From: Actinoplanes cyaneus
GTDB lineage: Bacteria > Actinomycetota > Actinomycetes > Mycobacteriales > Micromonosporaceae
Length of the DNA stretch: 64,000 nt
Assembly: GCF_016862095.1 (NCBI RefSeq)
Contig: NZ_BOMH01000016.1
Location: 1 to 64,000, forward strand
Direction of reading: 5' to 3'
In this document: positions 8,101 through 18,387 of the stretch, in pieces
Position numbering within the stretch: the stretch's first letter is position 1
How the letters are laid out: the number at the start of each line of letters is the position of its first letter
Made by a program: the position numbers and the translations under genes
Notes under the pieces: generated by a model
What the model saw: the letters and a program-made list of their open reading frames with translations, nothing else
Told to the model about the DNA's origin: nothing
Database searches by the model: none

Positions 8101-8520
8101 TATGCACGATGCCCCGCCGCCACCCCTCGACCGACAGGGCATCGGCCGCTTTCTGATCCGCGGGCCCGTGTAGCAGGCCGCTGACATCACACTCAACGAC
8201 GCCCTTCTGACGGGGGTTACGCGCGTCCGCGTGACTTTTTTCGACCATCGGGAGGGAACGCCCCGGCAAGCACTTCTCGCACAGCCGTCCCGACCGTCCC
8301 GGAGCTGCGATTTTGTCCCTCCAGTGTGTGGTCTTGCACACCGTGTACCCGCGGGGGCACGGAGCCCGATTCGGTCGCTAGTCTGCGGATGAAGGCCATT
8401 CGAAGGATGGCCGGACGATCCTCACGCTGGCGGCGCCACTGCGACGCGCCGCGCACACAACAGGTCGGGACGCAATGGTGCGGCTTGCCGGCGCTTGGCG
8501 TCGCGAGCGAAAGGAGACAC
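8101..8520. other. Gene-free leader region upstream of sucC
   Basis: 420 bp between the icmB terminator and sucC. Open frames crossing it have no ribosome site and poor codon bias. TAGTCT at about 8379 is a weak -10 candidate for sucCD; I see no stable long hairpin. Confidence 0.4.
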
Positions 8521-9699
8521 GTGGACCTGTTCGAGTATCAGGGGCGCGACCTGTTCGAACGGCACGGGCTGCCCGTGCTGGGCGGCGGCGTCGCCGAGAC
8601 CCCGCAGGAGGCCCGGGCGATCGCCGAGCGCCTCGGTGGCAAGGTCGTCGTCAAGGCGCAGGTCAAGGTCGGTGGCCGTGGTAAGGCCGGCGGCGTCAAG
8701 CTGGCCGACGGCGCGGACGAGGCGGAAGCCCGCGCGACCGACATCCTGGGCATGGACATCAAGGGCCACACGGTCGGAAAGGTGATGCTGGCCGAGACGG
8801 CCGACATCAAGGAGGAGTACTACTTCTCCTACCTGCTGGACCGGGCCAACCGCACGTTCCTCTGCATCGCCAGCGTCGCCGGTGGTATGGAGATCGAGAC
8901 GGTCGCCGAGACCGACCCGGACCGGGTCGCCAAGGTCGCCATCGACGCCAGCAAGGGCGTGGACGAGGCCAAGGCGCGGGAGATCGTCACCCTCGCCAAG
9001 TTCCCGGCCGACGTCGCCGACCAGGTCGTCGACATCGCGGTGAAGCTGTGGCAGGCGTTCGTCGCCGAGGATGCCCTGCTGGTCGAGGTCAACCCGCTGG
9101 CCAAGGTCGGCGACGGCCGGGTGCTGGCGCTGGACGCCAAGGTCACGCTGGACGAGAACGCCGGCTTCCGGCACCCCGACCACGAGGCGCTCGAGGACAA
9201 GTCCGCGGTCGACCCGATCGAGCAGGCGGCCAAGGCCAAGAACCTCAACTACGTCAAGCTCGACGGCGAGGTCGGCATCATCGGCAACGGCGCGGGCCTG
9301 GTCATGTCGACGCTCGACGTGGTCGCGTACGCCGGTGAGAAGCACGGCAACGTGAAGCCGGCGAACTTCCTCGACATCGGCGGTGGCGCGAGCGCCCAGG
9401 TGATGGCGAACGGCCTCGAGATCGTCCTCGGCGACCCGTCGGTGAAGTCGGTCTTCGTGAACGTCTTCGGCGGCATCACCGCCTGTGACGCGGTGGCCAA
9501 CGGCATCATCCAGGCCCTCGAGCTGCTCGCGGAGCGGGGCGAGACGGTCACCAAGCCGCTCGTCGTACGCCTCGACGGCAACAACGCCGAGGCCGGCCGC
9601 GCCATCCTCGACGGCGCCAACAACCCGCTCGTCACGCGGGTCGACACGATGGACGGAGCGGCAGAGAAGGCCGCCGAGCTCGCGGCTGCGGGGAAGTGA
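8521..9699 (+). CDS. sucC: Succinate-CoA ligase [ADP-forming] beta subunit
   Basis: Beta subunit (392 aa) of the TCA-cycle enzyme that converts succinyl-CoA to succinate with ATP formation. The ATP-grasp domain occupies about residues 1-235 ([42 protein letters not shown]). The C-terminal CoA-ligase domain (about 255-380) has [12 protein letters not shown] and [16 protein letters not shown]. The GTG at 8521 follows AAGGAGACAC; the open frame continues upstream but without a ribosome site. sucD begins 4 bp after its stop, so the two subunits are coupled. Confidence 0.97.
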   Translation: MDLFEYQGRDLFERHGLPVLGGGVAETPQEARAIAERLGGKVVVKAQVKVGGRGKAGGVKLADGADEAEARATDILGMDIKGHTVGKVMLAETADIKEEYYFSYLLDRANRTFLCIASVAGGMEIETVAETDPDRVAKVAIDASKGVDEAKAREIVTLAKFPADVADQVVDIAVKLWQAFVAEDALLVEVNPLAKVGDGRVLALDAKVTLDENAGFRHPDHEALEDKSAVDPIEQAAKAKNLNYVKLDGEVGIIGNGAGLVMSTLDVVAYAGEKHGNVKPANFLDIGGGASAQVMANGLEIVLGDPSVKSVFVNVFGGITACDAVANGIIQALELLAERGETVTKPLVVRLDGNNAEAGRAILDGANNPLVTRVDTMDGAAEKAAELAAAGK

Positions 9700-9703
9700 A
9701 CTA

Positions 9704-10585
9704 ATGGCTATCTGGCTCACCAAGGACTCCAAGGTCATCGTCCAGGGCATCACCGGTGGCGAGGGCTCCAAGCACACCAAGCGGATGCTCGCCGCGGGCA
9801 CCAACGTCGTCGGTGGCGTGAACCCGCGCAAGGCCGGCACCAAGGTCGACTTCGACGGCACCGAGCTTCCGGTGTTCGCCACGGTCGCCGAGGCGATCAA
9901 GGAGACCGGCGCCGACGTGTCGGTCATCTTCGTCCCGCCGGCGTTCACCAAGGCCGCGGTCCTCGAGGCGATCGACGCCGAGATCCCGCTCGCCATCGTG
10001 ATCACCGAGGGCGTGCCGGTGCAGGACTCGGCGTCCTTCTGGTCGTACAACGTCGCCAAGGGTGAGAAGACCCGGATCATCGGCCCGAACTGCCCGGGCA
10101 TCGCCTCGCCGGGCGCGTCGAACGCCGGCATCATCCCGGCCGACATCACCCCCCAGGGCCGGATCGGCCTGGTCAGCAAGAGCGGCACGCTGACCTACCA
10201 GCTCATGTACGAGCTGCGGGAGTTCGGCTTCTCCACGGCCGTCGGCATCGGTGGCGACCCGATCATCGGGACCACGCACATCGACGCGCTGAAGGCCTTC
10301 CAGGAGGACCCGGACACCGACGCGATCGTCATGATCGGTGAGATCGGTGGCGACGCCGAGGAGCGGGCCGCCGAGTTCATCAAGGCGAACGTGACCAAGC
10401 CGGTCGTCGGCTACATCGCCGGCTTCACCGCCCCGCCCGGCAAGACCATGGGCCACGCCGGCGCGATCATCTCCGGCTCGGCCGGCACCGCCGACGCGAA
10501 GAAGGCGGCGCTGGAGGCGGCCGGTGTCAAGGTCGGCAAGACGCCGAGCGAGACCGCGCGGCTCATGCGCGAGATCATGAGCTGA
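9704..10585 (+). CDS. sucD: Succinate-CoA ligase [ADP-forming] alpha subunit
   Basis: Alpha subunit (293 aa), with the CoA-binding Rossmann domain at residues 5-100 ([16 protein letters not shown]) and the phosphohistidine-bearing ligase domain after it. The active-site His lies in [15 protein letters not shown] near residue 247. It forms the heteromeric enzyme with the SucC product encoded immediately upstream. The start ATG at 9704 leaves only 4 bp between genes. Length is standard. Confidence 0.97.
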   Translation: MAIWLTKDSKVIVQGITGGEGSKHTKRMLAAGTNVVGGVNPRKAGTKVDFDGTELPVFATVAEAIKETGADVSVIFVPPAFTKAAVLEAIDAEIPLAIVITEGVPVQDSASFWSYNVAKGEKTRIIGPNCPGIASPGASNAGIIPADITPQGRIGLVSKSGTLTYQLMYELREFGFSTAVGIGGDPIIGTTHIDALKAFQEDPDTDAIVMIGEIGGDAEERAAEFIKANVTKPVVGYIAGFTAPPGKTMGHAGAIISGSAGTADAKKAALEAAGVKVGKTPSETARLMREIMS

Positions 10586-10602
10586 CCATCTATCTGGTAC
10601 GA

Positions 10603-10651
10603 ACGGCGCGCCGCGGGCCGGGTCGACACGACCCGATCGGCGGCGCGCCGT
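10603..10651 (+). terminator. Terminator after sucCD
   Basis: Perfect 12-bp stem ACGGCGCGCCGC (10603-10614) with its complement at 10640-10651, enclosing a 25-nt loop that itself holds GGGTCG/CGACCC. It starts 17 bp after the sucD stop. Confidence 0.7.
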
Positions 10652-10698
10652 CGTATCTGCATCGCCGTAAGTGCTCCGGCGTGACAAGGTAGGTCGCG

Positions 10699-12132
10699 AT
10701 GCCCAGCACAACCGACCGTCCCGGCGGCTCGGAGGACCCGTTCGCGGTCGCCGAGGCGCTGCAGTCCGTGGTGCGGGACACCGAGGCCGTTCCGGCCGGC
10801 CGCCGGCCCGATGCGGAGCCGGAGACCCGGGACACCGTCGTCGTGGACGACGAGGTGCTCGGCCGCCGCGAGACGGTCCGGGTGCCGGCCCAGCGCCGCC
10901 CCGCGGAACGGCTGAGGGGCGCGCCGCTGCCGGTCGCGGTCGCGTTCGCCACGATCTGGGCCGCGCTGCTCACCTATCTGCCCGTCGCCGCGGCGATGGG
11001 GCTGGCCCGCACCCTGGAGGGGCAGGGCGGCGTGACCGGGGCGGCACACGCCGGGGCGGCCGCCTGGCTGCTCGGCCACGGGGTGCCGATCGGCACGTCG
11101 ATCGGCCCGCTCGGGCTGGCGCCGCTGCTGCTCACCGCTCTCGTGCTGTGGCGGCTGAACCGGGCCGGGCTGCACGTGACCAGGGCGATCGGGGCGCGGC
11201 GCTCCGGCTCGATCTCCTCGGCGCTTCTCGTGGCCGTGTGCGTCGGGGCGACGTACGCCGCCATCGGTGCCTTGACCGCCCACCTGACGGATGGTCGCGG
11301 CACCGAGGTCTCCACCGCGCGGGCCGCGTCGGATTTTCTGCTGCTCGGGCTGCTCGGGTCGCTGATCGGCGCGCTGCGGGGCAGTGACGCCGTCACCACG
11401 CTGGCCCGGCGCGTCCCGCCGGCGCTGCGCCACGGCCTCCGGACCGGTCTGGTCGCGGCGTTCCTGATGCTCGGGGCGGGCGCGGCGGTCGGCGGGCTGT
11501 CGGTGGCGCTCAGCGGCGGCGACGCCACGAAGATCATCGCCGCCTATCACACCGGGACTGCCGGTCAGGCCGGGATCACGCTGATCAGCGTGGCCTACGC
11601 GGTGAACGCCGCGATCTGGGCCACCGCCTACCTGCTCGGGCCGGGATTCGCGCTCGGCGCCGGGTCGATCGTCTCGGTGACCGAGGTCTCGGTCGGTGAC
11701 CTGCCCACGTTGCCCCTGCTCGCGGGCCTGCCGAACGGCCCGGCCGGCGCCGGTGGTGCGCTGCTGCTGACGCTTCCGGTGCTCGCCGGCGCGGTGGCCG
11801 GCTGGGGGCTGACCCAGCGGCTGCGGTACGGACGAGCGCACGCCTGGGGCCCGGCCCGCGGCTCCGGCGTGGACGGCCCGGAGCCGGCATGGCCGCTGCT
11901 GATCGGCGCGGGCCTGCTGGCCGGTCCGGTGGCCGGGCTGGTGGTGGGGATCCTCGCGTGGTGCTCCGGCGGGCCGGTGGGCAGTGGGCGGCTCGCCGAG
12001 ATCGGGCCGGCGGCCGGTCAGGCCGGCCTGGTCGCCATGGCCGTCGGTGCGATCTCGGTGCTCCTCGGAGCGTCGGCCGCCCGGGTCTTCAGCACCCCGC
12101 GCCGCCCGGCCGGGACCAAGGGCCGCAGGTAA
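10699..12132 (+). CDS. DUF6350 / PerM-like polytopic membrane protein
   Basis: A 477-aa integral membrane protein. Residues 1-75 are charged and cytoplasmic; about eight to ten hydrophobic segments follow (for example LPVAVAFATIWAALLTYLPV, LLLGLLGSLIGAL, ALLLTLPVLAGAVAGWGL). It matches the DUF6350 family, whose Mycobacterium tuberculosis member PerM (Rv0955) supports cell division and sits in the same place, between sucCD and purN. That synteny is the best evidence for the call. No catalytic motif is visible. Likely cotranscribed with purN 45 bp downstream. Confidence 0.8.
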   Translation: MPSTTDRPGGSEDPFAVAEALQSVVRDTEAVPAGRRPDAEPETRDTVVVDDEVLGRRETVRVPAQRRPAERLRGAPLPVAVAFATIWAALLTYLPVAAAMGLARTLEGQGGVTGAAHAGAAAWLLGHGVPIGTSIGPLGLAPLLLTALVLWRLNRAGLHVTRAIGARRSGSISSALLVAVCVGATYAAIGALTAHLTDGRGTEVSTARAASDFLLLGLLGSLIGALRGSDAVTTLARRVPPALRHGLRTGLVAAFLMLGAGAAVGGLSVALSGGDATKIIAAYHTGTAGQAGITLISVAYAVNAAIWATAYLLGPGFALGAGSIVSVTEVSVGDLPTLPLLAGLPNGPAGAGGALLLTLPVLAGAVAGWGLTQRLRYGRAHAWGPARGSGVDGPEPAWPLLIGAGLLAGPVAGLVVGILAWCSGGPVGSGRLAEIGPAAGQAGLVAMAVGAISVLLGASAARVFSTPRRPAGTKGRR

Positions 12133-12177
12133 CCGCCCGATTTCGGTTGACCTGGGCGGCCCGGATAGGGTGCTGAG

Positions 12178-12795
12178 GTGACTGACCCCGCGCCCGCCCG
12201 CCTGGTCGTCCTGATCTCCGGATCGGGCAGCAACCTGCAAGCTCTTCTCGAAGCGGCGAAGGATCCGGCGTATGGCGCCGAGGTCGTCGCCGTCGGGGCG
12301 GACCGGGACGGCATCGCCGGTCTCGAGATCGCCGCCGCGGCCGGCGTCCCCACCTTCGTGGACTCGGTGAAGGCCTACGAGACCCGTGACGACTGGGATG
12401 CCGCGCTCACCGCGCACGTCGCCGCCCACCGGCCTGACCTGGTCATCTCGGCCGGCTTCCTGAAGCTGGCCGGCAAGCAGTTCCTGGATGCGTTCGGCGA
12501 CCGCTACATCAACACGCACAACGCGCTGCTGCCGTCGTTCCCCGGCATCCACGGGCCGCGCGACGCGCTCGCCTACGGCGTGAAGCTCGCCGGCGCGACG
12601 CTCTTCTTCGTCGACGCGGGCGTCGACACCGGCCCGATCATCGCCCAGGTCAGCGTTCCCGTGCTCGACGACGACACGGAGGAGACGCTGACCGAGCGGA
12701 TCAAGGTGGCCGAGCGGGCCCAGCTGGTCGAGTTCGTCGGCCGCCTGGTCCGTGACGGCTGGACCATCGAGAACAGGAAGGTACGCATTCCGTGA
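12178..12795 (+). CDS. purN: Phosphoribosylglycinamide formyltransferase (GART)
   Basis: Transfers formyl from 10-formyl-THF to GAR in purine synthesis (205 aa). The N-terminal phosphate loop is [15 protein letters not shown], and the catalytic region is [16 protein letters not shown], with Asn and His of the usual NxHPSLLP motif kept but Pro replaced by Asn. The catalytic Asp is in [13 protein letters not shown] start at 12178. Its stop overlaps the purH start in GTGA, so the two genes are translationally coupled. Confidence 0.96.
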   Translation: MTDPAPARLVVLISGSGSNLQALLEAAKDPAYGAEVVAVGADRDGIAGLEIAAAAGVPTFVDSVKAYETRDDWDAALTAHVAAHRPDLVISAGFLKLAGKQFLDAFGDRYINTHNALLPSFPGIHGPRDALAYGVKLAGATLFFVDAGVDTGPIIAQVSVPVLDDDTEETLTERIKVAERAQLVEFVGRLVRDGWTIENRKVRIP

Positions 12796-14354
12796 GCACC
12801 GATGAGGGTCTGCGTCCGATCAAGCGGGCGCTGCTGAGCGTGTGGGACAAGGCGGGCATCGTCGAGCTCGCCCAGGCCCTGCACGCCGCCGGGGTGGAGA
12901 TCGTCTCGACCGGCTCCACCGCGAGCACCGTGGAGAAATCCGGTGTGCCGGTGACCCGGGTGGAGGAGCTGACCGGCTTCCCGGAGATCCTCAGCGACCG
13001 GGTGAAGACCCTGCACCCGAAGGTGCACGCCGGTCTGCTCGCCGACCTGCGGCTCGACAGCCACGTGCGGGAGCTCGCCGAGCACGGCATCGAGCCGTTC
13101 GACCTGCTCGTCAGCAGCCTCTACCCGTTCTCCGAGACGGTCGCCTCCGGGGCGAGCGAGGAGGAGTGCATCGCCAAGATCGACATCGGCGGGCCGGCGA
13201 TGGTGCGCGCGGCGGCGAAGAACCACGCCTCGGTCGCGGTGGTCGTGTCGACGCAGGGTTACCCGCTGATCCTCGACGCGCTGAAGAACGGCGGCTTCAC
13301 GCTCGCCCAGCGCAAGGTGCTCGCCTCCCGGGCCTTCATCAACATCGCGGAGTATGACGTCGCGGTCGCCAACTGGACCGCCTCGGCCCTCGTCGGCGAC
13401 GTCGAGTGGCCCGACTTCGCCGGCCTCGCCCTGCAAAAGCAGAACACCCTGCGGTACGGCGAGAACCCGCACCAGCGGGCCGCTCTGTACCTGGACCCGA
13501 ACGCTCCCGCCGGGCTCGCGCAGGCCGAGCAGCTCAACGGCAAGGAGATGTCGTACAACAACTACGTCGACGCTGACGCCGCCTGGCGCACCGCGAACGA
13601 CTTCACCGACCCGGCCGTGGCGATCATCAAGCACGCCAACCCGTGCGGGGTGGCGATCGGCGCTGACGTCGCCGAGGCGCACCGCAAGGCGCACGAGTGT
13701 GACTCGGTCTCCGCGTTCGGCGGCGTGATCGCCGTCAACCAGGAGGTCACGCTCGAGCTCGCGAAGCAGGTCGCGGAGATCTTCACCGAGGTGATCGTGG
13801 CGCCGTCCTTCGCGCCCGAGGCCCTGGAAGTGCTGCGCGAGAAGAAGAACCTGCGCGTGCTCGTGGCCCCGGCGTGGAACCCGCCGCCCGCGGAGATCCG
13901 GCAGGTCGGCGGCGGCGTGCTCGTGCAGCTCTCCGACCGGATCGACGCCGACGGCGACGACCCGGCGAACTGGACGCTCGCCACCGGCGCCCCGGCCTCC
14001 GAGGACGTCCTGCGTGACCTCGCCTTCGCCTGGCGGGCCATCCGCAGCGTCAAGAGCAACGCGATCCTGCTGGCCAGCGACGGCGCCACGGTCGGCGTCG
14101 GAATGGGCCAGGTCAACCGGGTCGACTCGGCGAAACTGGCGGTCTCCCGGGCCGGTGCCGACCGGGCCGCCGGCAGCGTGGCCGCCTCGGACGCGTTCTT
14201 CCCGTTCCCGGACGGGCTGGAGGTGCTGATCGAGGCCGGCGTCAAGGCCGTCGTGCAGCCGGGCGGCTCGATCCGCGACAACCTGGTGATCGAGGCCGCG
14301 GAGAAGGCCGGCCTCACGGTCTACTTCACCGGAACCCGCCACTTCTACCACTGA
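12792..14354 (+). CDS. purH: Bifunctional AICAR transformylase/IMP cyclohydrolase
   Basis: Catalyses the last two steps to IMP (520 aa). The MGS-like IMP cyclohydrolase domain is at residues 8-145 ([28 protein letters not shown]). The AICAR transformylase domain is at about 150-520, with [14 protein letters not shown], the catalytic [11 protein letters not shown], and the C-terminal [18 protein letters not shown] and [12 protein letters not shown] start overlaps the purN stop by 4 bp. Standard length, so no sign of truncation. Confidence 0.97.
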   Translation: MSTDEGLRPIKRALLSVWDKAGIVELAQALHAAGVEIVSTGSTASTVEKSGVPVTRVEELTGFPEILSDRVKTLHPKVHAGLLADLRLDSHVRELAEHGIEPFDLLVSSLYPFSETVASGASEEECIAKIDIGGPAMVRAAAKNHASVAVVVSTQGYPLILDALKNGGFTLAQRKVLASRAFINIAEYDVAVANWTASALVGDVEWPDFAGLALQKQNTLRYGENPHQRAALYLDPNAPAGLAQAEQLNGKEMSYNNYVDADAAWRTANDFTDPAVAIIKHANPCGVAIGADVAEAHRKAHECDSVSAFGGVIAVNQEVTLELAKQVAEIFTEVIVAPSFAPEALEVLREKKNLRVLVAPAWNPPPAEIRQVGGGVLVQLSDRIDADGDDPANWTLATGAPASEDVLRDLAFAWRAIRSVKSNAILLASDGATVGVGMGQVNRVDSAKLAVSRAGADRAAGSVAASDAFFPFPDGLEVLIEAGVKAVVQPGGSIRDNLVIEAAEKAGLTVYFTGTRHFYH

Positions 14355-14381
14355 GCTGGCTTGGCTCCGCTTCGCTCCGCG

Positions 14382-14485
14382 CACAAAACGCCTTGTAACC
14401 GCTGAGGAGGCAGCTGATTCTCCGCCACCCGCACACCCCGCGGGCGTCGAAGAATCACCTGCCTCCTCAGCGGCGGCGTTTTGTG
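14382..14485. repeat. 104-bp interrupted palindrome between purH and icd
   Basis: Nested perfect arms: CACAAAACGCC with its complement (14382-14392/14475-14485), a 15-bp pair (14399-14413/14459-14473), and TGATTCT/AGAATCA (14415-14421/14451-14457), 33 paired bases in all around a 29-nt loop. A 6-nt bulge (TTGTAA) lies between the outer two stems. The right arm ends in GTTTTGTG. It may be the purH terminator, but is much longer than the other terminators here. Confidence 0.75.
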
Positions 14486-14639
14486 AGGTGCGGGGCCTCG
14501 TGGCGCTTATCGGCACGCCCGGTCCTCATCACTGGGAAGGTAGAGGGGATCACCAGTTCGGGGCCGCCCGGCGATCTTCAGCGGGCGGGCAGTACGCTCG
14601 TACTGCTAAGCGTGTGTTTCGGGAGAGGAGCGCCGGCCG

Positions 14640-15854
14640 ATGGCGAAAATCAAGGTCAAGAACCCGGTCGTGGAGATCGACGGCGACGAGATGACCCGGA
14701 TCATCTGGAAGCAGATCCGTGAGCAGCTGATCCTGCCCTACCTCGACGTCAACCTCGAGTACTACGACCTGGGCATTCAGCACCGGGACGAGACCGACGA
14801 CCAGGTGACGATCGACTCCGCCAACGCCATCAAGCGGCACGGTGTGGGCGTCAAGTGCGCGACCATCACGCCGGACGAGGCGCGGGTGCAGGAGTTCGGC
14901 CTGAAGAAGATGTGGCGGTCGCCGAACGGCACGATCCGCAACATCCTCGGCGGCGTCGTCTTCCGCGAGCCGATCATCCTGAGCAACGTCCCGCGCCTGG
15001 TGCCGAGCTGGACGAAGCCGATCATCATCGGCCGTCACGCCCACGGTGACCAGTACAAGGCGTCCGACTTCGTCGCGCCGGGCAAGGGCAAGATGACCGT
15101 CACCTTCACCCCGGAGGACGGTTCCGCGCCGATCGAGATGCACGTGGCCGACTTCCCGGCCGGTGGCGTCGGCATGGCGATGTACAACTTCGACGAGTCG
15201 ATCCGTGACTTCGCGCGCGCCTCGTTCCGGTACGGTCTGGCCCGCAACTACCCGGTCTACCTGTCGACCAAGAACACGATCCTGAAGGCCTACGACGGCC
15301 GTTTCAAGGACCTGTTCGCGGAGATCTTCGAGACCGAGTTCGCGGACCAGTTCAAGGCCGCCGGCATCACCTACGAGCACCGGCTGATCGACGACATGGT
15401 CGCCGCCGCGCTCAAGTGGGAGGGCGGCTACGTCTGGGCCTGCAAGAACTACGATGGTGACGTGCAGTCCGACACCGTCGCGCAGGGCTTCGGCTCGCTC
15501 GGCCTGATGACCTCGGTCCTGATGACGCCGGACGGGCAGACCGTCGAGGCCGAGGCCGCGCACGGCACTGTCACCCGGCACTACCGGCAGTGGCAGAAGG
15601 GCGAGAAGACCTCGACCAACCCGATCGCGTCGATCTTCGCGTGGACGGGCGGGCTCAAGCACCGCGGCAAGCTGGATGGGACGCCGGAGGTCACCCAGTT
15701 CGCCGAGACGCTGGAGCGGGTCTGCATCGAGACCGTCGAGGGCGGTCAGATGACGAAGGACCTGGCGCTGCTGATCAGCAAGGACGCGCCGTGGCTGACC
15801 ACTGACGAGTTCATGAACGCGCTCGACGAGAACCTGGCGCGCAAGCTCGCCTGA
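14640..15854 (+). CDS. icd: NADP-dependent isocitrate dehydrogenase (dimeric, eukaryote-like type)
   Basis: Oxidatively decarboxylates isocitrate to 2-oxoglutarate (404 aa). It belongs to the short homodimeric IDH class: [13 protein letters not shown] at the N-terminus, [19 protein letters not shown] around the isocitrate-binding Ser/Asn/Arg residues, and [30 protein letters not shown] with the metal-binding aspartates. [12 protein letters not shown] and [15 protein letters not shown] match the NADP site. GGAGAGGAG precedes the ATG by about 9 nt. Monocistronic, with a terminator 12 bp after the stop. Confidence 0.97.
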   Translation: MAKIKVKNPVVEIDGDEMTRIIWKQIREQLILPYLDVNLEYYDLGIQHRDETDDQVTIDSANAIKRHGVGVKCATITPDEARVQEFGLKKMWRSPNGTIRNILGGVVFREPIILSNVPRLVPSWTKPIIIGRHAHGDQYKASDFVAPGKGKMTVTFTPEDGSAPIEMHVADFPAGGVGMAMYNFDESIRDFARASFRYGLARNYPVYLSTKNTILKAYDGRFKDLFAEIFETEFADQFKAAGITYEHRLIDDMVAAALKWEGGYVWACKNYDGDVQSDTVAQGFGSLGLMTSVLMTPDGQTVEAEAAHGTVTRHYRQWQKGEKTSTNPIASIFAWTGGLKHRGKLDGTPEVTQFAETLERVCIETVEGGQMTKDLALLISKDAPWLTTDEFMNALDENLARKLA

Positions 15855-15865
15855 CACCTCGAAAG

Positions 15866-15899
15866 GAGAAGCCCGTCGGTCCAGGCCGGCGGGCTTCTC
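15866..15899 (+). terminator. Terminator after icd
   Basis: A 14-bp stem with one G-U pair (GAGAAGCCCGTCGG and its partner at 15886-15899) and a 6-nt loop, directly after the icd stop. Confidence 0.8.
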
Positions 15900-16000
15900 G
15901 CTGTTCAAAGCCCTTTGCGCGTACGTCGTGAGTTCACGCCCGTTCACCGCCGCCACGCGACCTCGCCGCCGGTCCCGGCCGCGGCGCGCCACCGGTTCCC

Positions 16001-16053
16001 GGCTGGTTCTCACGGTGGTTGCCGGGCCCCGCCAACCACCGTGAGAACCAGCC
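16001..16053. repeat. Palindromic repeat element, copy 2
   Basis: Perfect 21-bp inverted repeat (16001-16021 and 16033-16053) with an 11-nt loop. The arm GGCTGGTTCTCACGGTGGTT matches the arms at 26-78 and 39722-39773. It lies between convergent icd and galT but is separate from both gene terminators. Confidence 0.85.
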
Positions 16054-16278
16054 CGGAGCGGGAGGCGCGGCCGGGGCCGTGGCGGGGCGGCCTGGCGGAG
16101 GCTCGACGACGGGCGCGGGCTCACGGCGTACGCGCAAGAAGGGGTTGATCTGCGGCTGCCGCGAGTGACGGCCGATCGTCTCAAAGGGGATTTTTTGGGT
16201 CGTAACCGGCGGGTACAGGGACTCGTTTGTCCGAGTGGTGCGGGTGGCGGGCTCGGGTACGCCGCTCGCCGTCCCCTT

Positions 16279-16308
16279 CAGCGGGGGCCTTGTCCCGGGC
16301 CCCCGCTG
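16279..16308. terminator. GC-rich hairpin between icd and galT
   Basis: Perfect 11-bp stem (16279-16289/16298-16308) with an 8-nt loop. It is far from both neighbouring stop codons, so its role is uncertain. Confidence 0.4.
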
Positions 16309-16383
16309 GTCCCTTTCCGCCGCCCGCGCCCCGGCCCGGCTCTCCCGGGATCGATCGGCTGCGCCACTTCACGCACCATGTGA

Positions 16384-16413
16384 AACGGCCCCGCCGCAGG
16401 GGGCGAGGCCGTT
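16384..16413 (-). terminator. Terminator after galT
   Basis: A 12-bp stem with one G-U pair and a 6-nt loop, 17 bp beyond the stop of minus-strand galT. Confidence 0.75.
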
Positions 16414-16429
16414 CGGTATGACGGAATGG

Positions 16430-17524
16430 TCAGATGGCGTCGCGCAGCAGCTGGGCGGCCTTCTCCGGGACGACGTCGCTGACGAAGGCGCCCATCGCGG
16501 ACTCGGAGCCCGCCAGGTACTTCAGCTTGTCGGCGGCGCGCCGGATGCTGAACACCTGCAGGTGCAGATAGCCCAGGTCACGGCCCTCGCCGACGACCGC
16601 CTGGTGCCACGCCGAGATGTACGGCATCGGCTTGCCGAACAGCCCGTCGAACCGGTGCAGCACGTCGAGGTAGAGCGGGCCGAACGCGTCCCGCTCGTCG
16701 TCGGTGAGTCCGGGCAGGTCGAGCACCTGACGGTGCGGCGCGATCTGCACCTCGAACGGCCAGCGGGCGGCGGCCGGCACATAGGCCGTCCAGTGCTCGT
16801 TGGCGCCGATGATGCGCACCTTCGCCTCCTGCTCCGCGGCGAGCACGTCCGCGTACAGGTTGCGCCCGCCGGTCCTCCCGGCGTGCTGACGAGACGCCCG
16901 CAGCATCGCGGCGGTGCGCGGCGGCACCATCGGGTAGGCGTAGATCTGCCCGTGCGGGTGGTGCAGCGTCACGCCGATCTCGACGCCCCGGTTCTCGAAC
17001 GGGAAGACCTGCGCCACGCCCGGGAGCTGCGACATCTCCGCGGTCCGGTCGGCCAGCGCGTCGATGACGGTGCGCACCCGCGACGGCGTCAGCGCGCCGA
17101 ACGAGCTGTTGTGATCGCTGGTGAAGCAGACCACCTCGCAGCGGCCGAGGCCCGGCTTGACCGGCACCATGTCGGTCAGCTCGGTGATGTCGCCGCCCGG
17201 CACCTCGCGGTAGCTGAAGGACGGGAACTGGTTCTCGAAGACCACCACGTCGTAACTCGGCGCCGGGATCTCGCTCGCGAAGTGCGAGTTGGTCGGGCAG
17301 AGCGGGCACGCGTCGGACGGCGGCAGGAACGTCCGGGTCTGACGGTGCGCGGCGACCGCGATCCACTCGTCGACCAGCGGGTCGTAACGCAGCTGCGACG
17401 CCGGTGGCGGCGGGGGCAGCTCGCGCTTGTCCGCGAACGCCGATCGGCCGGAGTCCGGCTCCTCGTCGAAGTAGATGAGCTCGCGCCCGTCGGAGAGCTT
17501 GACGGTCGAGCGGATGGGTGTCAC
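16430..17524 (-). CDS. galT: Galactose-1-phosphate uridylyltransferase
   Basis: Leloir-pathway enzyme exchanging UDP between glucose and galactose (364 aa). It carries the zinc-binding CPLCPTNSH, the ENQFPSFSY segment, and the active-site HHPHGQIYAYP whose second His forms the UMP intermediate. The C-terminal HIT-like domain has ISAWHQAVV and HLQVFSIRR. GTG start at 17524 overlaps the upstream regulator's stop in GTGA. Products feed UDP-galactose to the nearby polysaccharide genes, an inference from position. Confidence 0.95.
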   Translation of the reverse strand: MTPIRSTVKLSDGRELIYFDEEPDSGRSAFADKRELPPPPPASQLRYDPLVDEWIAVAAHRQTRTFLPPSDACPLCPTNSHFASEIPAPSYDVVVFENQFPSFSYREVPGGDITELTDMVPVKPGLGRCEVVCFTSDHNSSFGALTPSRVRTVIDALADRTAEMSQLPGVAQVFPFENRGVEIGVTLHHPHGQIYAYPMVPPRTAAMLRASRQHAGRTGGRNLYADVLAAEQEAKVRIIGANEHWTAYVPAAARWPFEVQIAPHRQVLDLPGLTDDERDAFGPLYLDVLHRFDGLFGKPMPYISAWHQAVVGEGRDLGYLHLQVFSIRRAADKLKYLAGSESAMGAFVSDVVPEKAAQLLRDAI

Positions 17525-18297
17525 TGGGGGTTCACCACCACGAGTTCAGGGACGGTTTCGGTGAGCAGGGAGCGCGCGGTGGCGTCCAGGCCGTCATCGG
17601 TGATCAGCACGTCGGCCCGCTCCAACGGCACGATCGAGGAGATGCCGACAGTGCCCCACTTGGTGCTGTCGGCGAGCACGACCAGGCGTTCCGCGGCCTC
17701 GACCAGGGCACGGTTGACATCCGCCTCCATCAGGTTGGGCGTGGTGTAGCCGGCGCGCTCGCTCATCCCGTGCACGCCGAGGAACAGCATGTCCAGGTGC
17801 AGGGTGCCGATCGCGGCCACTGCCACCGGGCCGACCAGGGCATCGGAAGGGGTACGCGTGCCGCCGGTGAGCACGACCGTCTGATCGGGCCGGCCGGCGC
17901 GGTAGAAGACGTCGGCGACCGGGATCGAGTTGGTCACCACGGTCAGCGAGGGAACGTCGACCAGCCGCTGGGCCAGCTCGGCGGTCGTGGTGCCGGCCGA
18001 CAGCGCGATGGCGTCGCCGGGCGAGACGAGGGCGGCCGCGCGGGCCGCGATCGCGGTCTTCTCGTCGCGCTGGCGCACGGACTTGGCGGCGAAGCCGGGC
18101 TCGTGTGCGGAACCGGGGCTGACCGTGGTGGCGCCACCGTGTACCTTCGCGAGCAGCCCACGGTCGGCCAGCGACTCGAGGTCACGCCGGATCGTCATGT
18201 CCGAGACGCTGTATTCCGCGGCGAGCTCGCTGACCCGGACGCCTCCGGTGGCGCGGACCCGGTCGAGGATCGCTGCCTGTCGCTGCTGGGCGAGCAT
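17521..18297 (-). CDS. DeoR/GlpR-family transcriptional regulator of sugar metabolism
   Basis: A 258-aa repressor type. The N-terminal DeoR helix-turn-helix (residues 6-58, RVSELAAEYSVSDMTIRRDLESLADRGLL, then KVHGGA) binds DNA. The C-terminal DeoRC sugar-phosphate sensor domain (about 75-235) has SAGTTTAELAQRL and VLTGGTRTPSDALVG. Translationally coupled to galT, so it probably controls galactose use and responds to a sugar phosphate. A candidate operator made of two TGTTC-type repeats lies 36 bp upstream (18334-18353). Confidence 0.92.
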   Translation of the reverse strand: MLAQQRQAAILDRVRATGGVRVSELAAEYSVSDMTIRRDLESLADRGLLAKVHGGATTVSPGSAHEPGFAAKSVRQRDEKTAIAARAAALVSPGDAIALSAGTTTAELAQRLVDVPSLTVVTNSIPVADVFYRAGRPDQTVVLTGGTRTPSDALVGPVAVAAIGTLHLDMLFLGVHGMSERAGYTTPNLMEADVNRALVEAAERLVVLADSTKWGTVGISSIVPLERADVLITDDGLDATARSLLTETVPELVVVNPQ

Positions 18298-18333
18298 CAG
18301 GAATCCACCAACTTCGGCCAGACTTTCCGCACT

Positions 18334-18353
18334 ATTTCGAACACACTTGAACA
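18334..18353 (-). promoter_or_regulatory. Candidate DeoR-type operator, two 10-bp direct repeats
   Basis: Read on the minus strand: TGTTCAAGTGTGTTCGAAAT, that is TGTTCRA twice at 10-bp spacing, one helical turn. It lies upstream of the DeoR-galT operon. DeoR-family operators commonly consist of such short direct repeats. Confidence 0.45.
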
Positions 18354-18387
18354 GTACCGCTGATCGGGTGTGCGCGAAAGAGTGACT

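Larger units (their letters stand above)
15900..16383. other. Intergenic region between convergent icd and galT
   Basis: About 480 bp with no supported gene. It contains palindromic element copy 2 (16001-16053) and another hairpin, CAGCGGGGGCC with its complement (16279-16308). Open frames through it lack ribosome sites and recognisable products. Confidence 0.5.

Noticed and set aside
8326..8520. N-terminal extension of sucC
   Set aside because: The frame is open but lacks SucC homology; GTG 8521 has AAGGAG and begins the conserved [11 protein letters not shown].
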